This document shows, one piece after another, positions 25,847 through 35,320 of a stretch of DNA of 64,000 nucleotides. The translations under genes and the position numbers were made by a program. The stretch spans positions 1 to 64,000 of the forward strand of contig NZ_JAENRY010000006.1 of the NCBI RefSeq assembly GCF_016612545.1, given 5' to 3'. The notes beneath the pieces are model-generated. The model was not told where the DNA came from. It did not search any database and saw only the letters and a list, made by a program, of their open reading frames with translations. Positions within the stretch are counted from its first letter, which is position 1, and every line of letters starts with the position of its first letter. This stretch comes from Streptomyces sp. MBT65 (GTDB lineage: Bacteria; Actinomycetota; Actinomycetes; Streptomycetales; Streptomycetaceae).

Positions 25847-26480
25847 CCTGCTGAGATGTGCCAACGGGCCTGGCTGGCTAGGGAGTGGGTGGATTTCCGT
25901 CCCTGAGCCTGGGCGGCTGAGGGGATCGTGTGAGCGCCGGATCTTGAGGGGCTCGATACAGACGAGGTGTCAATTCTAAGGTGCGGCGGTGTGCGCGCGG
26001 CTGTGGTAGTCCGCTTGCTGAATTTCCTGATGGTGTATCAGTCGTTGGTCGTGGCTTGTGGATGGATCTCGTTGGCGCCTGGTGTCCTGAGTTGCCATCT
26101 CAGGGCTGGAGCATCGAGGGTCTCTTGGGGGTGCTGACGGTTGGTCCGATCGGCGGCGGAGCCCGGGCGTCTCGCGATTGGCGGGTCCTGACAAGACGCG
26201 AGACCGAAGATGCCTTGGCTTGGTAGTCTTTGGCGCCCGCTTCGGATGTTGTGCACCAGCAGTTTCTTAGTGTCATGGCTTGTACACGTGCGGTACTTGC
26301 ACTGACCTGTGGAAGCGGGGCTGCTGTCCTCGGCGGAGGACGCATCGGCCCGAGAATGGCCTGGATCTTGGACTCGGGTGCGCGCTTCAGGCCATCCTGG
26401 GCGCCCAGGATGGCCGGCAGGCTTAAAGAGCATCTGATCAACGTTCAGGCCGCATTACGCGAATCGCCTGTTTCGATTCG
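25847..26480. other. Non-coding, decayed stretch beside IS remnant
   Basis: About 630 bp with lower GC than its surroundings and no frame that resembles a protein family. A short inverted pair (CGAATCG / CGATTCG at 26459-26481) lies at the edge of the transposase remnant. I could not identify clean terminal inverted repeats. Confidence 0.45.
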
Positions 26481-26975
26481 TCAGGTTAGTGCTGATTCTC
26501 CGGTGAGTTCACGGCTGGTTTTGTTGGCCATGGCCCAGTGGACCATGCTGCGGGATCGCTGAGGCAGGGCTTCGTAGTCCCGGACGAGGCGGCGGTTGTG
26601 CGTCAGCCAACCGAAGTTGCGCTCAATCGCCCAGCGCTTCTTCTGTGGTTGGAACCCTTTGACGGTGGAGCGTTTCACGACCTCGACGTCGATGTCCCTG
26701 GACGCCCCGTGCTGGAAGACGCTGTTCTGGTGTCCGCCTTCGGCCCAGACCTTCGTCACGCTGGGGTGCGACGCGGCGAGCTCGTCGAGGAGGCGTTTCC
26801 CGCCGGTTGAGTCGTGGACTGAGGCGGCAGTGACGATGACCGCGAGGACCAGGCCGAGCGTGTCTGTGGCGACCTGACGCTTGCGCCCGTTGATGTCTTC
26901 TTGCCGGCATCAATGCCCTGACTGGCCTCGGCGCCATTTCCGGAGGTCTTCACGCTCTGCACATCGACTACGCGT
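26481..26975 (-). mobile_element. IS5-family transposase remnant, frameshifted and 5'-truncated
   Basis: The minus strand encodes the C-terminal half of an IS5-type DDE transposase: VVDVQSVKTSGNGAEASQG, then in another frame INGRKRQVATDTLGLVLAV and TKVWAEGGHQNSVF, and finally RWAIERNFGWLTHNRRLVRDYE. The frame changes near 26908-26914 (AAGAAGACATC reads as if one base of an expected AAGAAGGACATC were lost). The N-terminal third is missing: the homology stops at 26975, right where a TetR gene is cut. The element is dead. Confidence 0.82.
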
Positions 26976-27414
26976 GCGTGGCCAGTGCGGCCTCGAATCC
27001 CGCCTTGAGCAGGACCGCGACACAGCGCTCCCGCAGCGCCATCGCGTTGGGGCCGACGGGAATCTGCTCGGCCAGCAGCCGGGCGGCGTTCCCGTGTCGA
27101 CCCAAGGCGCGGAACATGGCGTGTGCCATCGCCCTCAGAGACTGCCGCCAACTCGCCGAAGCCAGTTCCTCCAGCTCGACGAGGCCGAACATGTGGTCCA
27201 CGACCTGCGCCACGAGCTCTGCCCGGTTGCCGAAATGCCGGTACAGCGTCGCCGTACTCGAACCCAGGCGCTCGGCCAGGGCCCTCATCGACAGCGCCTC
27301 GGCTCCCTCCTCGTCGACGATCTGCAGCGCCATGGCGACGATCCGGTCCGGTGGGACCGGCGGACGACCGGCAGCGCGGCGCACCAACTGATCCATCTCC
27401 TCACTCAAGGCCAC
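26968..27414 (-). pseudogene. TetR-family regulator truncated at the IS junction
   Basis: 148 codons of a TetR protein: a complete helix-turn-helix (MRALAERLGSSTATLYRHFG) and the first ligand-domain helices, then a stop (ATHA-TAG) exactly where IS5 sequence begins. The full-length paralogue at 42606-43295 is alignable to this point (CVAxLLxxGF...A) and continues for ~85 more residues. The DNA-binding domain is intact, so a constitutively binding fragment is possible. The start is uncertain: GTG 27414 or ATG 27396. It is divergent from the hydrolase operon at 27480. Confidence 0.75.
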
Positions 27415-27442
27415 CGTGGCAGTAACACGCGGGGACTTCCTC

Positions 27443-27472
27443 TTGACACGACCGTCATATCGGTAACAGTGT
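27443..27472 (+). promoter_or_regulatory. Promoter with palindrome before the hydrolase operon
   Basis: A TTGACA -35 hexamer at 27443-27448 is followed by ACCGTCATATCGGT (27451-27464; ACCG-N6-CGGT symmetry) and a possible -10 (CAGTGT, 27467-27472). The ATG lies seven bases after this -10, so the transcript is probably leaderless. The palindrome between the promoter elements fits a TetR operator. Confidence 0.6.
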
Positions 27473-27479
27473 AGCCATT

Positions 27480-28313
27480 ATGAGTACCTGGTCTGAGCCC
27501 CAGCCCGACTCCCGGTTCGTCGAGGTGGACGGACTGCGGATCCACTACAAGCGTGCTGGGCACGGCCCGGCACTCGTGCTGCTGCACGGCAGTGCCTCAT
27601 CCCTGCAGCACTTCAACCGCGTGGCGGATCTGCTGTGGGATTCGTTCGATGTCATCCGTCCCGACCTGCCGGCGTTCGGACTGACGGGCCCGCGCAAGGA
27701 CCGCGACTACCGCATCCCGGCGTACGCCGCGACGGTGGCGGGCTTCGTGGAGGCGCTGGGCGTGCCGCGCTACGCGTTGGCCGGCAATTCCCTGGGCGGC
27801 AACATCGCCTGGAACGTCGCGCTGGATCATCCGGAGCGGCTGACCGGCCTGGTACTGGTCAATGCCACCGGCTACCCGGAGAAGACGCTGCCCGCGGGGA
27901 TGCGCCTTGCCCGCAACCCACTGGTGCGGCCCCTGCTGAGGCGGGTGATGCCGCGCGGTGCCATCGAGCGCAACCTGCGCGAGGCCGTCGGGCCGCATTC
28001 GCAGATCGTGGACGACGCCATGGTGGACCGCGCCCATCAGCTCATGAGCCGTCCCGGCAACCGCTCGGCCTTCGTCGACTTCTGCAACACCGACCAGCCG
28101 GACCGCAGCGCGCAGATCCCCCGCATCACGGTACCCACGCTGGTGCTGCGCAGCGCGAGCATCGACGGCCAGCACTTCACCCGCGACATCCCCGGCGCCC
28201 AGGAGCTCCTCCACCCCCACGGCGGACATCTGCTGCCGGAGGAGGAACCGCAGTGGGTCGCGGACGCGATCGCGAAGTTCCTCGGCTCCTGTGCCGACAC
28301 CCCCGCGAACTGA
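27480..28313 (+). CDS. Alpha/beta hydrolase (MCP-hydrolase-like)
   Basis: A 277-residue alpha/beta-hydrolase-fold enzyme. It has LVLLHGSASSLQHF as the oxyanion region, nucleophile S104 in GNSLGG, and catalytic His in GGHLLPEEEP near residue 253. The organisation resembles meta-cleavage-product and esterase-type hydrolases of aromatic catabolism. It is the first gene of a four-gene operon with a second hydrolase, a ring-hydroxylating flavin monooxygenase and an amidohydrolase. No Shine-Dalgarno sequence is visible. Confidence 0.88.
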   Translation: MSTWSEPQPDSRFVEVDGLRIHYKRAGHGPALVLLHGSASSLQHFNRVADLLWDSFDVIRPDLPAFGLTGPRKDRDYRIPAYAATVAGFVEALGVPRYALAGNSLGGNIAWNVALDHPERLTGLVLVNATGYPEKTLPAGMRLARNPLVRPLLRRVMPRGAIERNLREAVGPHSQIVDDAMVDRAHQLMSRPGNRSAFVDFCNTDQPDRSAQIPRITVPTLVLRSASIDGQHFTRDIPGAQELLHPHGGHLLPEEEPQWVADAIAKFLGSCADTPAN

Positions 28314-28332
28314 GGGCAAGGAGGCCCGTTCC

Positions 28333-29238
28333 ATGAAGTACTTCGTCGCCTCGGGCGAGGACCGCAGGCTCACCGCCGACTCGCGCAAGGCGCTGCGCGG
28401 CAGTTTCATCGAGCTGTCCGACGGCGTCACCCACTACGAGTTGACGGGGCCCGAGGACGGGGATGTCGTCCTGATGGCGGGCGGTCTGACCATCCCGCTG
28501 TTCTACTGGGACGGCCTCGTCAGCGAGCTGCACGCCCGCGGGCTGCGCACGCTGACCTGCAGCGCCTACGGCCGCGGCTACTCCGACCGGGTACAGGCGC
28601 GCTACGACGAGACGCTGTTCACGCGACAGTTGGCCGAGCTGGCGGACCGGCTCGGCCTGACGGCGCGACCCGTGCACCTGGTCGGCACCTCCATGGGCGC
28701 GCTGGTCGGCATGACGTACGCCGCTCAGTACCGCTCGTCGGTGTCCACTCTCACCATCGTCGGCCCCGCCGGTCTCGCGAAACCGCGGTTGGCCTCCCCC
28801 GACCGGCTGCTGCGCAGCGATCTGCTGGCCGGAGCGGTCGCCCGCCGTCGCGGCCTTCAGCTGCTCCAGGGGCACCTCGGGCACAACGTCCGCGACCCTG
28901 AACTCGGCGCGAAGCTGACCGAGATGGTCCTCGACTCCCTCCGCTTCGAGGGCTCGCTGTACGCGGTCTTCGACACCCTGCAGCACCTGCCTCTCACCGG
29001 CCGTGACGACCTCTTCCGGCGGACGGGGGCACTGGGCGTTCCGACGCTGCTGCTGTGGGGCGACGAGGACGACGTCACGCCGCTGGCGCAGTTCGACACG
29101 GCGCGCGCTCTGCTGACACCTCAGAAACATCATGTAATTAACAAATGCGGGCACATGGCCCCATTCGAACGGCCTCGCGACGTCGCCGATCAGCTCGTCC
29201 CGTTCGTGTCCGCACGCACCGAAAGGCTCGACTCATGA
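28333..29238 (+). CDS. Alpha/beta hydrolase
   Basis: A 301-residue alpha/beta hydrolase with nucleophile S120 (GTSMGAL), an acidic segment WGDEDDVTP and catalytic His in CGHMAPFERP. AAGGAGG is eight bases before ATG 28333. It is not a close duplicate of the upstream hydrolase: the N-terminus carries an extra ~25 residues and the cap differs. Its stop overlaps the start of the flavin monooxygenase (ATGA). Possible roles are ester, lactone or C-C bond hydrolysis of a hydroxylated ring product. Confidence 0.88.
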   Translation: MKYFVASGEDRRLTADSRKALRGSFIELSDGVTHYELTGPEDGDVVLMAGGLTIPLFYWDGLVSELHARGLRTLTCSAYGRGYSDRVQARYDETLFTRQLAELADRLGLTARPVHLVGTSMGALVGMTYAAQYRSSVSTLTIVGPAGLAKPRLASPDRLLRSDLLAGAVARRRGLQLLQGHLGHNVRDPELGAKLTEMVLDSLRFEGSLYAVFDTLQHLPLTGRDDLFRRTGALGVPTLLLWGDEDDVTPLAQFDTARALLTPQKHHVINKCGHMAPFERPRDVADQLVPFVSARTERLDS

Positions 29239-30833
29239 ACAGCCCGCAGGCCATCGACGTACTGATCATCGGTGCCGGCCCCTCGGGCTCCGCCTTGGCG
29301 ATCGACCTCGTACGCCGCGGACTCGACGTCCGGATCGTCGACAGGTCCCCCCACGCCTTCGACGGCTCGCGCGCCAAGGGCATCCAGCCCCGCAGCCTCG
29401 AAGTCCTCGAAGACCTCGGCGCTCTCGACGATGTGCTGGCCGGCGGCGACATCTATCCCAAGCTCGGGCTCCATGCGGGACCCATCGGTGTGCCGTGGAA
29501 GATGTTCCCCCACAAGGAGGCAACCCCGGACGTCCCGTACCCGAACACCTGGCTGATCCCGCAGTTCCGCACGGACCGCGCCCTGCACGCCCGGCTCGGT
29601 GAGCTCGGCCGCGAGGTCGAGTTCGGCAAGGAACTGACCGAGCTGACGCAGGACGAGGACACGGTGGTCGCCAAGGTGGTGGGCGCGGACGGGGTCGAGG
29701 AGATCGTCGCCCGCTATGCCGTGGGGGCCGACGGCGGCTCCAGCGTGGTGCGCAAGCAGCTCGACATCGGTTTCGCGGGGACGACGGACGAGGCTGAGCG
29801 CGTGCTGATCGTGGATGCCTCCGTAAGTGGCCTGGCCCGCAACCGGTGGCACATGTGGCCCGGCCTCGGCGGCAAGCTCATCGGCGCCTGCCCGCTCCCC
29901 GACAGCGACATGTTCCAGTGGATGATCCGGCTCACGCCCGACGAGAAGCCGCCCCAGGAGATCGGCGCCATCATCGACCGGATCCACTCCCACACCCGCA
30001 ACCGGCACATCCAGCTGCACGAGATCCACTGGACGTCCGTGTTCCGGCCCAACATCCGTCTTGCGGAGCACTACGGACGCGGACGTGTCTTCCTCGTCGG
30101 TGACGCCGCGCACGTCCACACCCCGGCCGGTGCCCAGGGCCTGAACACCGGTATGCAGGACGGCTACAACCTCGGCTGGAAGCTCGGCCAGGTCCTCGCC
30201 GGAGCCGACCCGGCCCTGCTGGGCACCTACGAGGCCGAGCGGCAGCCGATCGCCGCCGGGGTCCTGGGCCTGTCCACGGAGAAGTGGGGCGGCATCGCCA
30301 AGCTCGATCCCTCCAGCATGAAGCGCGGCAAGGACGAGCAGCAGCTCGCCCTGACCTACTACGGCGGCCCGCTCGCCTCCGCCGACGGCGACAGTGGCGG
30401 CACCAGCACGCTGCACGTGGGCGACCGTGCCCCGGACGCCCGACTGCTCGGCGCCGAAGGCACCGAGACCCGCCTGTTCGACCTCTTCCAGGGACCGCAC
30501 TTCACCGCCATCGCCTACGGTCCCGGCGCCGCCCGGGACCTCGAACTCCTCGACTGGCCGACGACGGGCGCCCAGCTGAAGCGGCTCACCGTCGGATCGG
30601 CAGCGGGCGACGGCCGCGCCTTCTCCGACCCCGAGAACACGCTGCAGAGTGCCTACGGCCTGACCGGCGACACGCTGCTGCTGATCCGTCCCGACGGCTA
30701 CATCGGACACATCGCCACTCGGGATCTCCTCACCACCACACAATCCGCCGTGCGGGCAATGACGCCCCAGGCAAGGAGCCGCACCATGTCCCAGCCGAGC
30801 CACACCTCCCCCGGTTCGGGGGCCATTGAATGA
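29235..30833 (+). CDS. FAD-dependent aromatic monooxygenase (PheA/TfdB/MhpA class)
   Basis: A 532-residue class A flavin monooxygenase. It has the FAD Rossmann motif IIGAGPSGSALAIDL at the N-terminus, the DG motif VGADGGSSVVRKQL and the GD motif FLVGDAAHVHTPAGAQGLN, with a C-terminal thioredoxin-like domain (VGDRAPDARLL onwards) seen in the phenol hydroxylase/MhpA subgroup. It uses NAD(P)H and O2 to hydroxylate an aromatic ring. Its start and stop both overlap neighbours, so it is translationally coupled to the hydrolase and the amidohydrolase. Confidence 0.9.
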   Translation: MNSPQAIDVLIIGAGPSGSALAIDLVRRGLDVRIVDRSPHAFDGSRAKGIQPRSLEVLEDLGALDDVLAGGDIYPKLGLHAGPIGVPWKMFPHKEATPDVPYPNTWLIPQFRTDRALHARLGELGREVEFGKELTELTQDEDTVVAKVVGADGVEEIVARYAVGADGGSSVVRKQLDIGFAGTTDEAERVLIVDASVSGLARNRWHMWPGLGGKLIGACPLPDSDMFQWMIRLTPDEKPPQEIGAIIDRIHSHTRNRHIQLHEIHWTSVFRPNIRLAEHYGRGRVFLVGDAAHVHTPAGAQGLNTGMQDGYNLGWKLGQVLAGADPALLGTYEAERQPIAAGVLGLSTEKWGGIAKLDPSSMKRGKDEQQLALTYYGGPLASADGDSGGTSTLHVGDRAPDARLLGAEGTETRLFDLFQGPHFTAIAYGPGAARDLELLDWPTTGAQLKRLTVGSAAGDGRAFSDPENTLQSAYGLTGDTLLLIRPDGYIGHIATRDLLTTTQSAVRAMTPQARSRTMSQPSHTSPGSGAIE

Positions 30834-32155
30834 GCCGCATACTGCTGCGCGGGGCGCAAGTCATCACGATGACGCCGGACCGGCCGGACGCCGAGCATGT
30901 CGACATCCTCGTCGACGGCGAGACCATCGCCGCCGTTGGCGAAACCATCGAGGCGCCCGACGCCGAGGTCGTCGACTTCTCCGGCCGCATCGTCGTCCCC
31001 GGTCTGGTCAACGCCCACCTGCACACCTGGCAGACCGCGCTGCGTTCCGCGGGCGCCGACTGGACGTTGATGGAGTACCTCACCCACCTCCACGGGAAGT
31101 GCGTCGGTCAGTACACCCCCGCCGACATGCACATCAGCAATCTCGCCGGCGCCCTGAACCAGCTCAACTGCGGTACGACCACCCTCGGCGACTGGTGTCA
31201 CAACGCCCTGTCGCCCGAGCACGCCGACGCGGCCGTCGAGGGACTGGTCCAGGCCGGGATCCGCGCGGTCTTCCTGCACGGCACGCCCTACCGGTCGCCG
31301 GACACACCCCACCCGCTCGCCGAGATCGACCGGCTGCTCGACGGCCCCGTCCGCGACCACGCCCTCCTCACCCTGGGCATGGCACTCCAGGGGCCGCAGT
31401 ACTCCTCCGCCGAGACCGCGGTGGCCGACTTCCGAGCCGGCGCGGAACGCGGCCTCGTCGTCTCGATGCACCAGAGCGGCGGCGAACCCTCACCCGGCTG
31501 GGAAGCCGTGCGCAACGCCGGGCTGTTCAGCCCCCTGACCAACGTCGTGCACGGAGCCGACCTGCCCGAGGACTGGCTGAAGACGCTCGTCGAGGCGGGC
31601 GTCACCTTCACCACCACCCCGGAGAACGAACTGGGCCAGGGTCACGGCACACCCGTCACCGGATCCCTGATGAGCCTGGACGCGGCACCCTCCCTGGGCA
31701 CCGACATCGACACCGCCGTGCCCGGCACGGTCCTCACCGCCGCCCGGATCGCTCTGGCCCACCAGCGCAGCCTGGACCACGCCCATCACCGGCAGACGAC
31801 CGGCATGTACGCCAACACACCGTCTGTCACCAGCAAACAGGCACTTGCCTGGGCCACGGTCGAAGGAGCGAAAGCACTGGGCCTGGCGGACAAGGTGGGC
31901 CGGATCGAGGTGGGCATGCAGGCCGACCTGGTCGCCGTCGACGCCCGGGCGCTCAACCTGTGGCCGGCGCACGACCCCATCGCCACGGTCCTGCACGCCG
32001 ACATCGCCAACATCGAAGCCGTGATGGTCGCCGGCACCTGGCGCAAACGCGATCACGCCCTGCTCGCATCCGGCCTCGACGACGTCAAGGGCCAGCTACG
32101 CGAGTCCGGAGAACGGCTGCTGCGCAGCATCAGGCCCGCGGGCTCTCCCGGCTGA
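30830..32155 (+). CDS. Amidohydrolase-superfamily deaminase/chlorohydrolase (ATZ/TRZ-like)
   Basis: A 441-residue metal-dependent hydrolase. Metal ligands expected are H63 and H65 (NAHLH), H214 (SMHQSGG), H241 (VVHGADL) and D292 (SLGTD). The C-terminal beta-sandwich segment is VGRIEVGMQADLVAVDA. The family deaminates or dechlorinates N-heterocycles such as s-triazines, guanine or cytosine. The ATGA overlap with the monooxygenase suggests both act on one ring compound carrying an amino or imine group. Confidence 0.87.
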   Translation: MSRILLRGAQVITMTPDRPDAEHVDILVDGETIAAVGETIEAPDAEVVDFSGRIVVPGLVNAHLHTWQTALRSAGADWTLMEYLTHLHGKCVGQYTPADMHISNLAGALNQLNCGTTTLGDWCHNALSPEHADAAVEGLVQAGIRAVFLHGTPYRSPDTPHPLAEIDRLLDGPVRDHALLTLGMALQGPQYSSAETAVADFRAGAERGLVVSMHQSGGEPSPGWEAVRNAGLFSPLTNVVHGADLPEDWLKTLVEAGVTFTTTPENELGQGHGTPVTGSLMSLDAAPSLGTDIDTAVPGTVLTAARIALAHQRSLDHAHHRQTTGMYANTPSVTSKQALAWATVEGAKALGLADKVGRIEVGMQADLVAVDARALNLWPAHDPIATVLHADIANIEAVMVAGTWRKRDHALLASGLDDVKGQLRESGERLLRSIRPAGSPG

Positions 32156-32283
32156 CATACCGCAACGTGCCCCCACGCATGAACCGCGCGCCGACGCGCA
32201 CGACACCCCGTCCTCGTCGGCGCGATGGCCACGCGCCCTCAGAGCCGCACACCGCGGCCTCGTTCCCACAGCAAGAAGGTTCC

Positions 32284-32838
32284 GTGAGCAGCCCCATGCC
32301 GCCTACTGCGGGGATGCCCCGCGACGCCCTGCACCAGGAGCAGATCATCCAGGCGACCATTGCCCTTCTGGACGAGAGCGGCATCGAGAGTCTGACCATG
32401 CGAAGACTCGGCAGCCGTCTCGGCAGCAGCGCGGCGGCACTCTACTATCACGTCAGGAGCAGACAGGATCTGCTCCTGCTGGCCGCTGACACCGTCTGGG
32501 GACAGACACCTCTCCCCGCTCCCGACGGCGCCGAATGGCGTCCGGTCCTCCTGGCCATGGCAGACAACCTGCGTTCGATGCTTCTCAGGCACCCCTGGCT
32601 GCTGGCCGCCATGACCATCCAGCCTCTCGACGGCCCGGCCAGGGACCGCCATGACGAGCACCTGCTCGCGGTCTGCGAAGCGTCCGGCCTCACCAGGCGG
32701 GATGCCGAGCAAGCCGCCCAGAGCGTCGTCACGTTCGCCATCGGCGCCGCCCTGGCAGACACCCCTCGCCCGTATGTGTCCTTCGGACTGCAGTCGCTTC
32801 TCGACGGCGTCGAAGCCAGGCTTGCCGCCCGTGCCTGA
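32284..32838 (+). CDS. TetR-family transcriptional regulator
   Basis: A 184-residue TetR protein with the helix-turn-helix LTMRRLGSRLGSSAAALYYHVRSR followed by the class-typical QDLLLLAAD. The GTG start has AAGAAGG upstream. It lies 128 bp downstream of the amidohydrolase in the same direction and is a good candidate regulator of the 27480-32155 operon, now that the divergent TetR gene is truncated. Confidence 0.85.
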   Translation: MSSPMPPTAGMPRDALHQEQIIQATIALLDESGIESLTMRRLGSRLGSSAAALYYHVRSRQDLLLLAADTVWGQTPLPAPDGAEWRPVLLAMADNLRSMLLRHPWLLAAMTIQPLDGPARDRHDEHLLAVCEASGLTRRDAEQAAQSVVTFAIGAALADTPRPYVSFGLQSLLDGVEARLAARA

Positions 32839-32951
32839 GCCGACACAGCAGCAGACTCGTCGTCGACGATCAGCAGGGTGGTCATGGTGCTGGTTCTTCC
32901 GGCGCGGCTGGACCGGCGGTACGGGTGTGTACGGCGCTCCCCGAGTACGCC

Positions 32952-34139
32952 CTACTCGTGTGCGATGTGTGCGATGTGTGCGCGGTGTTCGGCGAGCACG
33001 TCCAGTCCGAAGTCGGAGGTCAGGTCACGCCACACCGAGTGGGCGTGGTTGGCGTAGCGCTGTGTGTTGTCGTACTCGATGAGGACGCGAGGGTCCTGCA
33101 CCCGGTAGTAGTGCGGTTCCCCGGCGTCCGTGCTGCCCGCCCAGCCGAAATGCACCGCGTCGAGGACGGTGTCAGAGGTGTAGTGGGTGTCGTAGGCGTC
33201 TGCGAGGAACTCGGGTGCCCGTCCGGTGTAAAGGGTGACGAGCCGGCGCAACAGGTGCCGCTGCTCGTTGTTCAGGTCGCGACCGCTGATGCCTTTGGGG
33301 GGAATCGTGATGGCCACGCGCGCGTGGTCCTTCTCGGTGTACCCGCTGCCCGCTTCCGCCCGGCGGTCGATGTCGTTGACAAGCCGGTCCAGCTCAGGGT
33401 CGGCGAACTGGCCGCGCCACAGGTCCTGCATGTGCATCATCGTGTCGCCGTGTTCGACGCGTGGGCGGTTGCCGGAGACGATGTCCGAGACCGCGGACGG
33501 GTGGAGCAGGGCGCTTCGGAGTCGGCCCGTGCCCAGACTGCGGACCAGTTGACGGGCCGTCTCCTCAGGGCCTTGCAAGGGCCGCAAGGTGCCTCCGATC
33601 AGCTCGGTCGTGGCCGGGTCGGCACCGATGAAGCAGGGGGTCGTGGAGACGAGCCGGCCAGCGACGACGAGGTTGTTCAGGGAGATGTGGTGGCCGCCGA
33701 ACCGCCATGCCCAGACACGGTCGCCGGGGCGGCCGAAGATCCTCAGCCAGTACAGGCCGGGGTCCCGCCCGCGCTGCCGGCCCCATCGAACCCGCCACCC
33801 TTCCACCTGGTCCAGGACGTTCTCCAGGCCCATCACGGTGGTGACGGTGGCGTAGCCGGGGACGGACAGGCCGGTGGCCACCAGCCGCATGGCCAGGCTC
33901 TGCTGGCGGGCGCTCTGGTCCCGGATGGCGAGCCCGCCGTGTTCCGTGGGGGTGTAGAACCAGCGCAGCCGCTCGGCCTCCGCGTCCGGGTGAAGCGGGG
34001 AGCCGTAGGCGGCGAGCGGGAGTTGGTCTCCGCTCAGGCTGCTCAGCCAGGTGGTGGCGACGTCGGCCATGACAGCCGCCGCCTTCTCCCGCCCGGCCGT
34101 CAGGGTGTCGGGCGCCGTGTCTTCGCGGTCACCGGGCAC
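32952..34139 (-). CDS. DUF3500-domain protein
   Basis: A protein of about 395 residues that reads as DUF3500: the RWFYTPTEHGGLAIRD segment, FGGHHISLNNLVV, FIGADPA, and HFGWAGSTDAGEPHYYRVQDPRVLIEYDNTQ near the C-terminus. The function is unknown; the conserved His/Glu/Asp cluster suggests a metal-dependent enzyme. GTG 34139 is preferred for its GGGGAG five bases upstream. It overlaps the 3' end of the alcohol dehydrogenase by 11 bases, so the two are cotranscribed. The C-terminus carries short AHI-type repeats. Confidence 0.8.
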   Translation of the reverse strand: MPGDREDTAPDTLTAGREKAAAVMADVATTWLSSLSGDQLPLAAYGSPLHPDAEAERLRWFYTPTEHGGLAIRDQSARQQSLAMRLVATGLSVPGYATVTTVMGLENVLDQVEGWRVRWGRQRGRDPGLYWLRIFGRPGDRVWAWRFGGHHISLNNLVVAGRLVSTTPCFIGADPATTELIGGTLRPLQGPEETARQLVRSLGTGRLRSALLHPSAVSDIVSGNRPRVEHGDTMMHMQDLWRGQFADPELDRLVNDIDRRAEAGSGYTEKDHARVAITIPPKGISGRDLNNEQRHLLRRLVTLYTGRAPEFLADAYDTHYTSDTVLDAVHFGWAGSTDAGEPHYYRVQDPRVLIEYDNTQRYANHAHSVWRDLTSDFGLDVLAEHRAHIAHIAHE

Positions 34140-35232
34140 GGGCGCTCCCCAGGTCCTCGGAGATGTCAAGCATGACCTTGATGGCGTTGCCCCGGCGCTC
34201 GGCGTAGGTGTCGAACGCCTCGGCTACGTCGGGCAGCCCGAAATGGTGGGTGACCAGTTCCGCGGTGCGCAGCCGGCCCCGGGCGGCCAGGCCCACGGCG
34301 CGGGCCACCGAACCGGTGCCCTCGCCGCGGACCGTCTGGATCGAGATGCCGTTCATCACGGCGTGGTTGAGGTCGGCCTGCACGGGCTCTTCGAAGAAGC
34401 CGACGAGGACGACCTTCCCGGACCGCTTGGCCATGCGCAGCGCGTCGTCCACCGCACTCGGGGCGCCGGAGCACTCCAGGACGATGTCGGCGCCGATCCC
34501 GCCGGTCGCCTCCCGAACCGCCGCCACGGCGTCCTCCTCCCGGGAGTTGACGACCAGGTCCGCGCCGAAGGACTTGCCAATGGCGAGCCTGGCTTCCCGC
34601 GTGCCGGCCAGGGCTACGGTCCTGGCCCCGAGTTCACGTGCGACCTGTACCGCGAGCAGCCCTATCGGTCCGGGGCCGATCACGGCGACCGTGGATCCGA
34701 CGAGCAGGGTGTCGAGCACGTCGAAGGCGTGCATCACGGTGCCCACGGTGGTGAGGACGACCGCGGCGTCGAAGTCCACGGTGTCCGGCAACCGGTGGAG
34801 GGTCGCCACGTGGTTGAGCGCGTACTCCGCGAAGCCCCCGTTGACGGTCATCCCCTGCACGCGGTGCCCGGTGTGCCGCAGGCCGTAGTTGAGGCAGTCC
34901 GTGTAGGCCCCGGCCAGGCAGTTGGCGCAGCGCATGCAGCCGCGGTGGGCTTCCGTCACCACCCGGTCGCCGACCCGGAGCTCGTCCACGGCGCTGCCCA
35001 CCGCGGCGACGACGCCGGCGTACTCGTGGCCGGGTACGAACTCGCCCGCGGCCGGGCCGCCGTCCTTGAAGAAGTGCCGGCTGCGGATCTTCAAGTCCGT
35101 TCCGCACAGGGACGCCCTGCGGACGCGTACCAGAACGTCTTCCGGTCCCACCTGCGGCACGGGCAGTGTCGTGACGGCGAGGGTGCCGGGCTCGCCCAGC
35201 ACCGCGGCCTGCATGGTTTCCGGCAAGGACAT
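34129..35232 (-). CDS. Zinc-dependent alcohol/threonine-type dehydrogenase (MDR)
   Basis: A 367-residue medium-chain dehydrogenase. The catalytic zinc site is C43 and H69/E70 (SLCGTDLK, PGHEYAG). Structural-zinc Cys are 99, 102, 105 and 113. The cofactor loop is VIGPGPIGLLAVQVA. The pattern is of sorbitol/threonine dehydrogenases acting on polyols or sugar-like substrates. ATG 35232 has GGAGG six bases upstream. It diverges from the SDR/aldolase genes across a palindrome-rich promoter region, so it likely belongs to the same sugar- or acid-catabolic unit. Confidence 0.9.
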   Translation of the reverse strand: MSLPETMQAAVLGEPGTLAVTTLPVPQVGPEDVLVRVRRASLCGTDLKIRSRHFFKDGGPAAGEFVPGHEYAGVVAAVGSAVDELRVGDRVVTEAHRGCMRCANCLAGAYTDCLNYGLRHTGHRVQGMTVNGGFAEYALNHVATLHRLPDTVDFDAAVVLTTVGTVMHAFDVLDTLLVGSTVAVIGPGPIGLLAVQVARELGARTVALAGTREARLAIGKSFGADLVVNSREEDAVAAVREATGGIGADIVLECSGAPSAVDDALRMAKRSGKVVLVGFFEEPVQADLNHAVMNGISIQTVRGEGTGSVARAVGLAARGRLRTAELVTHHFGLPDVAEAFDTYAERRGNAIKVMLDISEDLGSARAR

Positions 35233-35320
35233 AGGGGCCTCCATTTACGGCCATGAAAATGCGTCGGGAATCGACGGGCCGAAACGGCCCTATTTCCCAC
35301 CTCATCCTGCACGCCGGCAA

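Noticed and set aside
25981..26226. 81-codon open frame in the decayed stretch
   Set aside because: Atypical codon use, no ribosome-binding site and no recognisable motif; it lies in degenerate DNA next to IS debris.
30826..32283. Upstream extension of the TetR frame at 32284
   Set aside because: It is the shifted frame of the amidohydrolase gene; GTG 32284 has a plausible ribosome-binding site and starts a normal TetR N-terminus.
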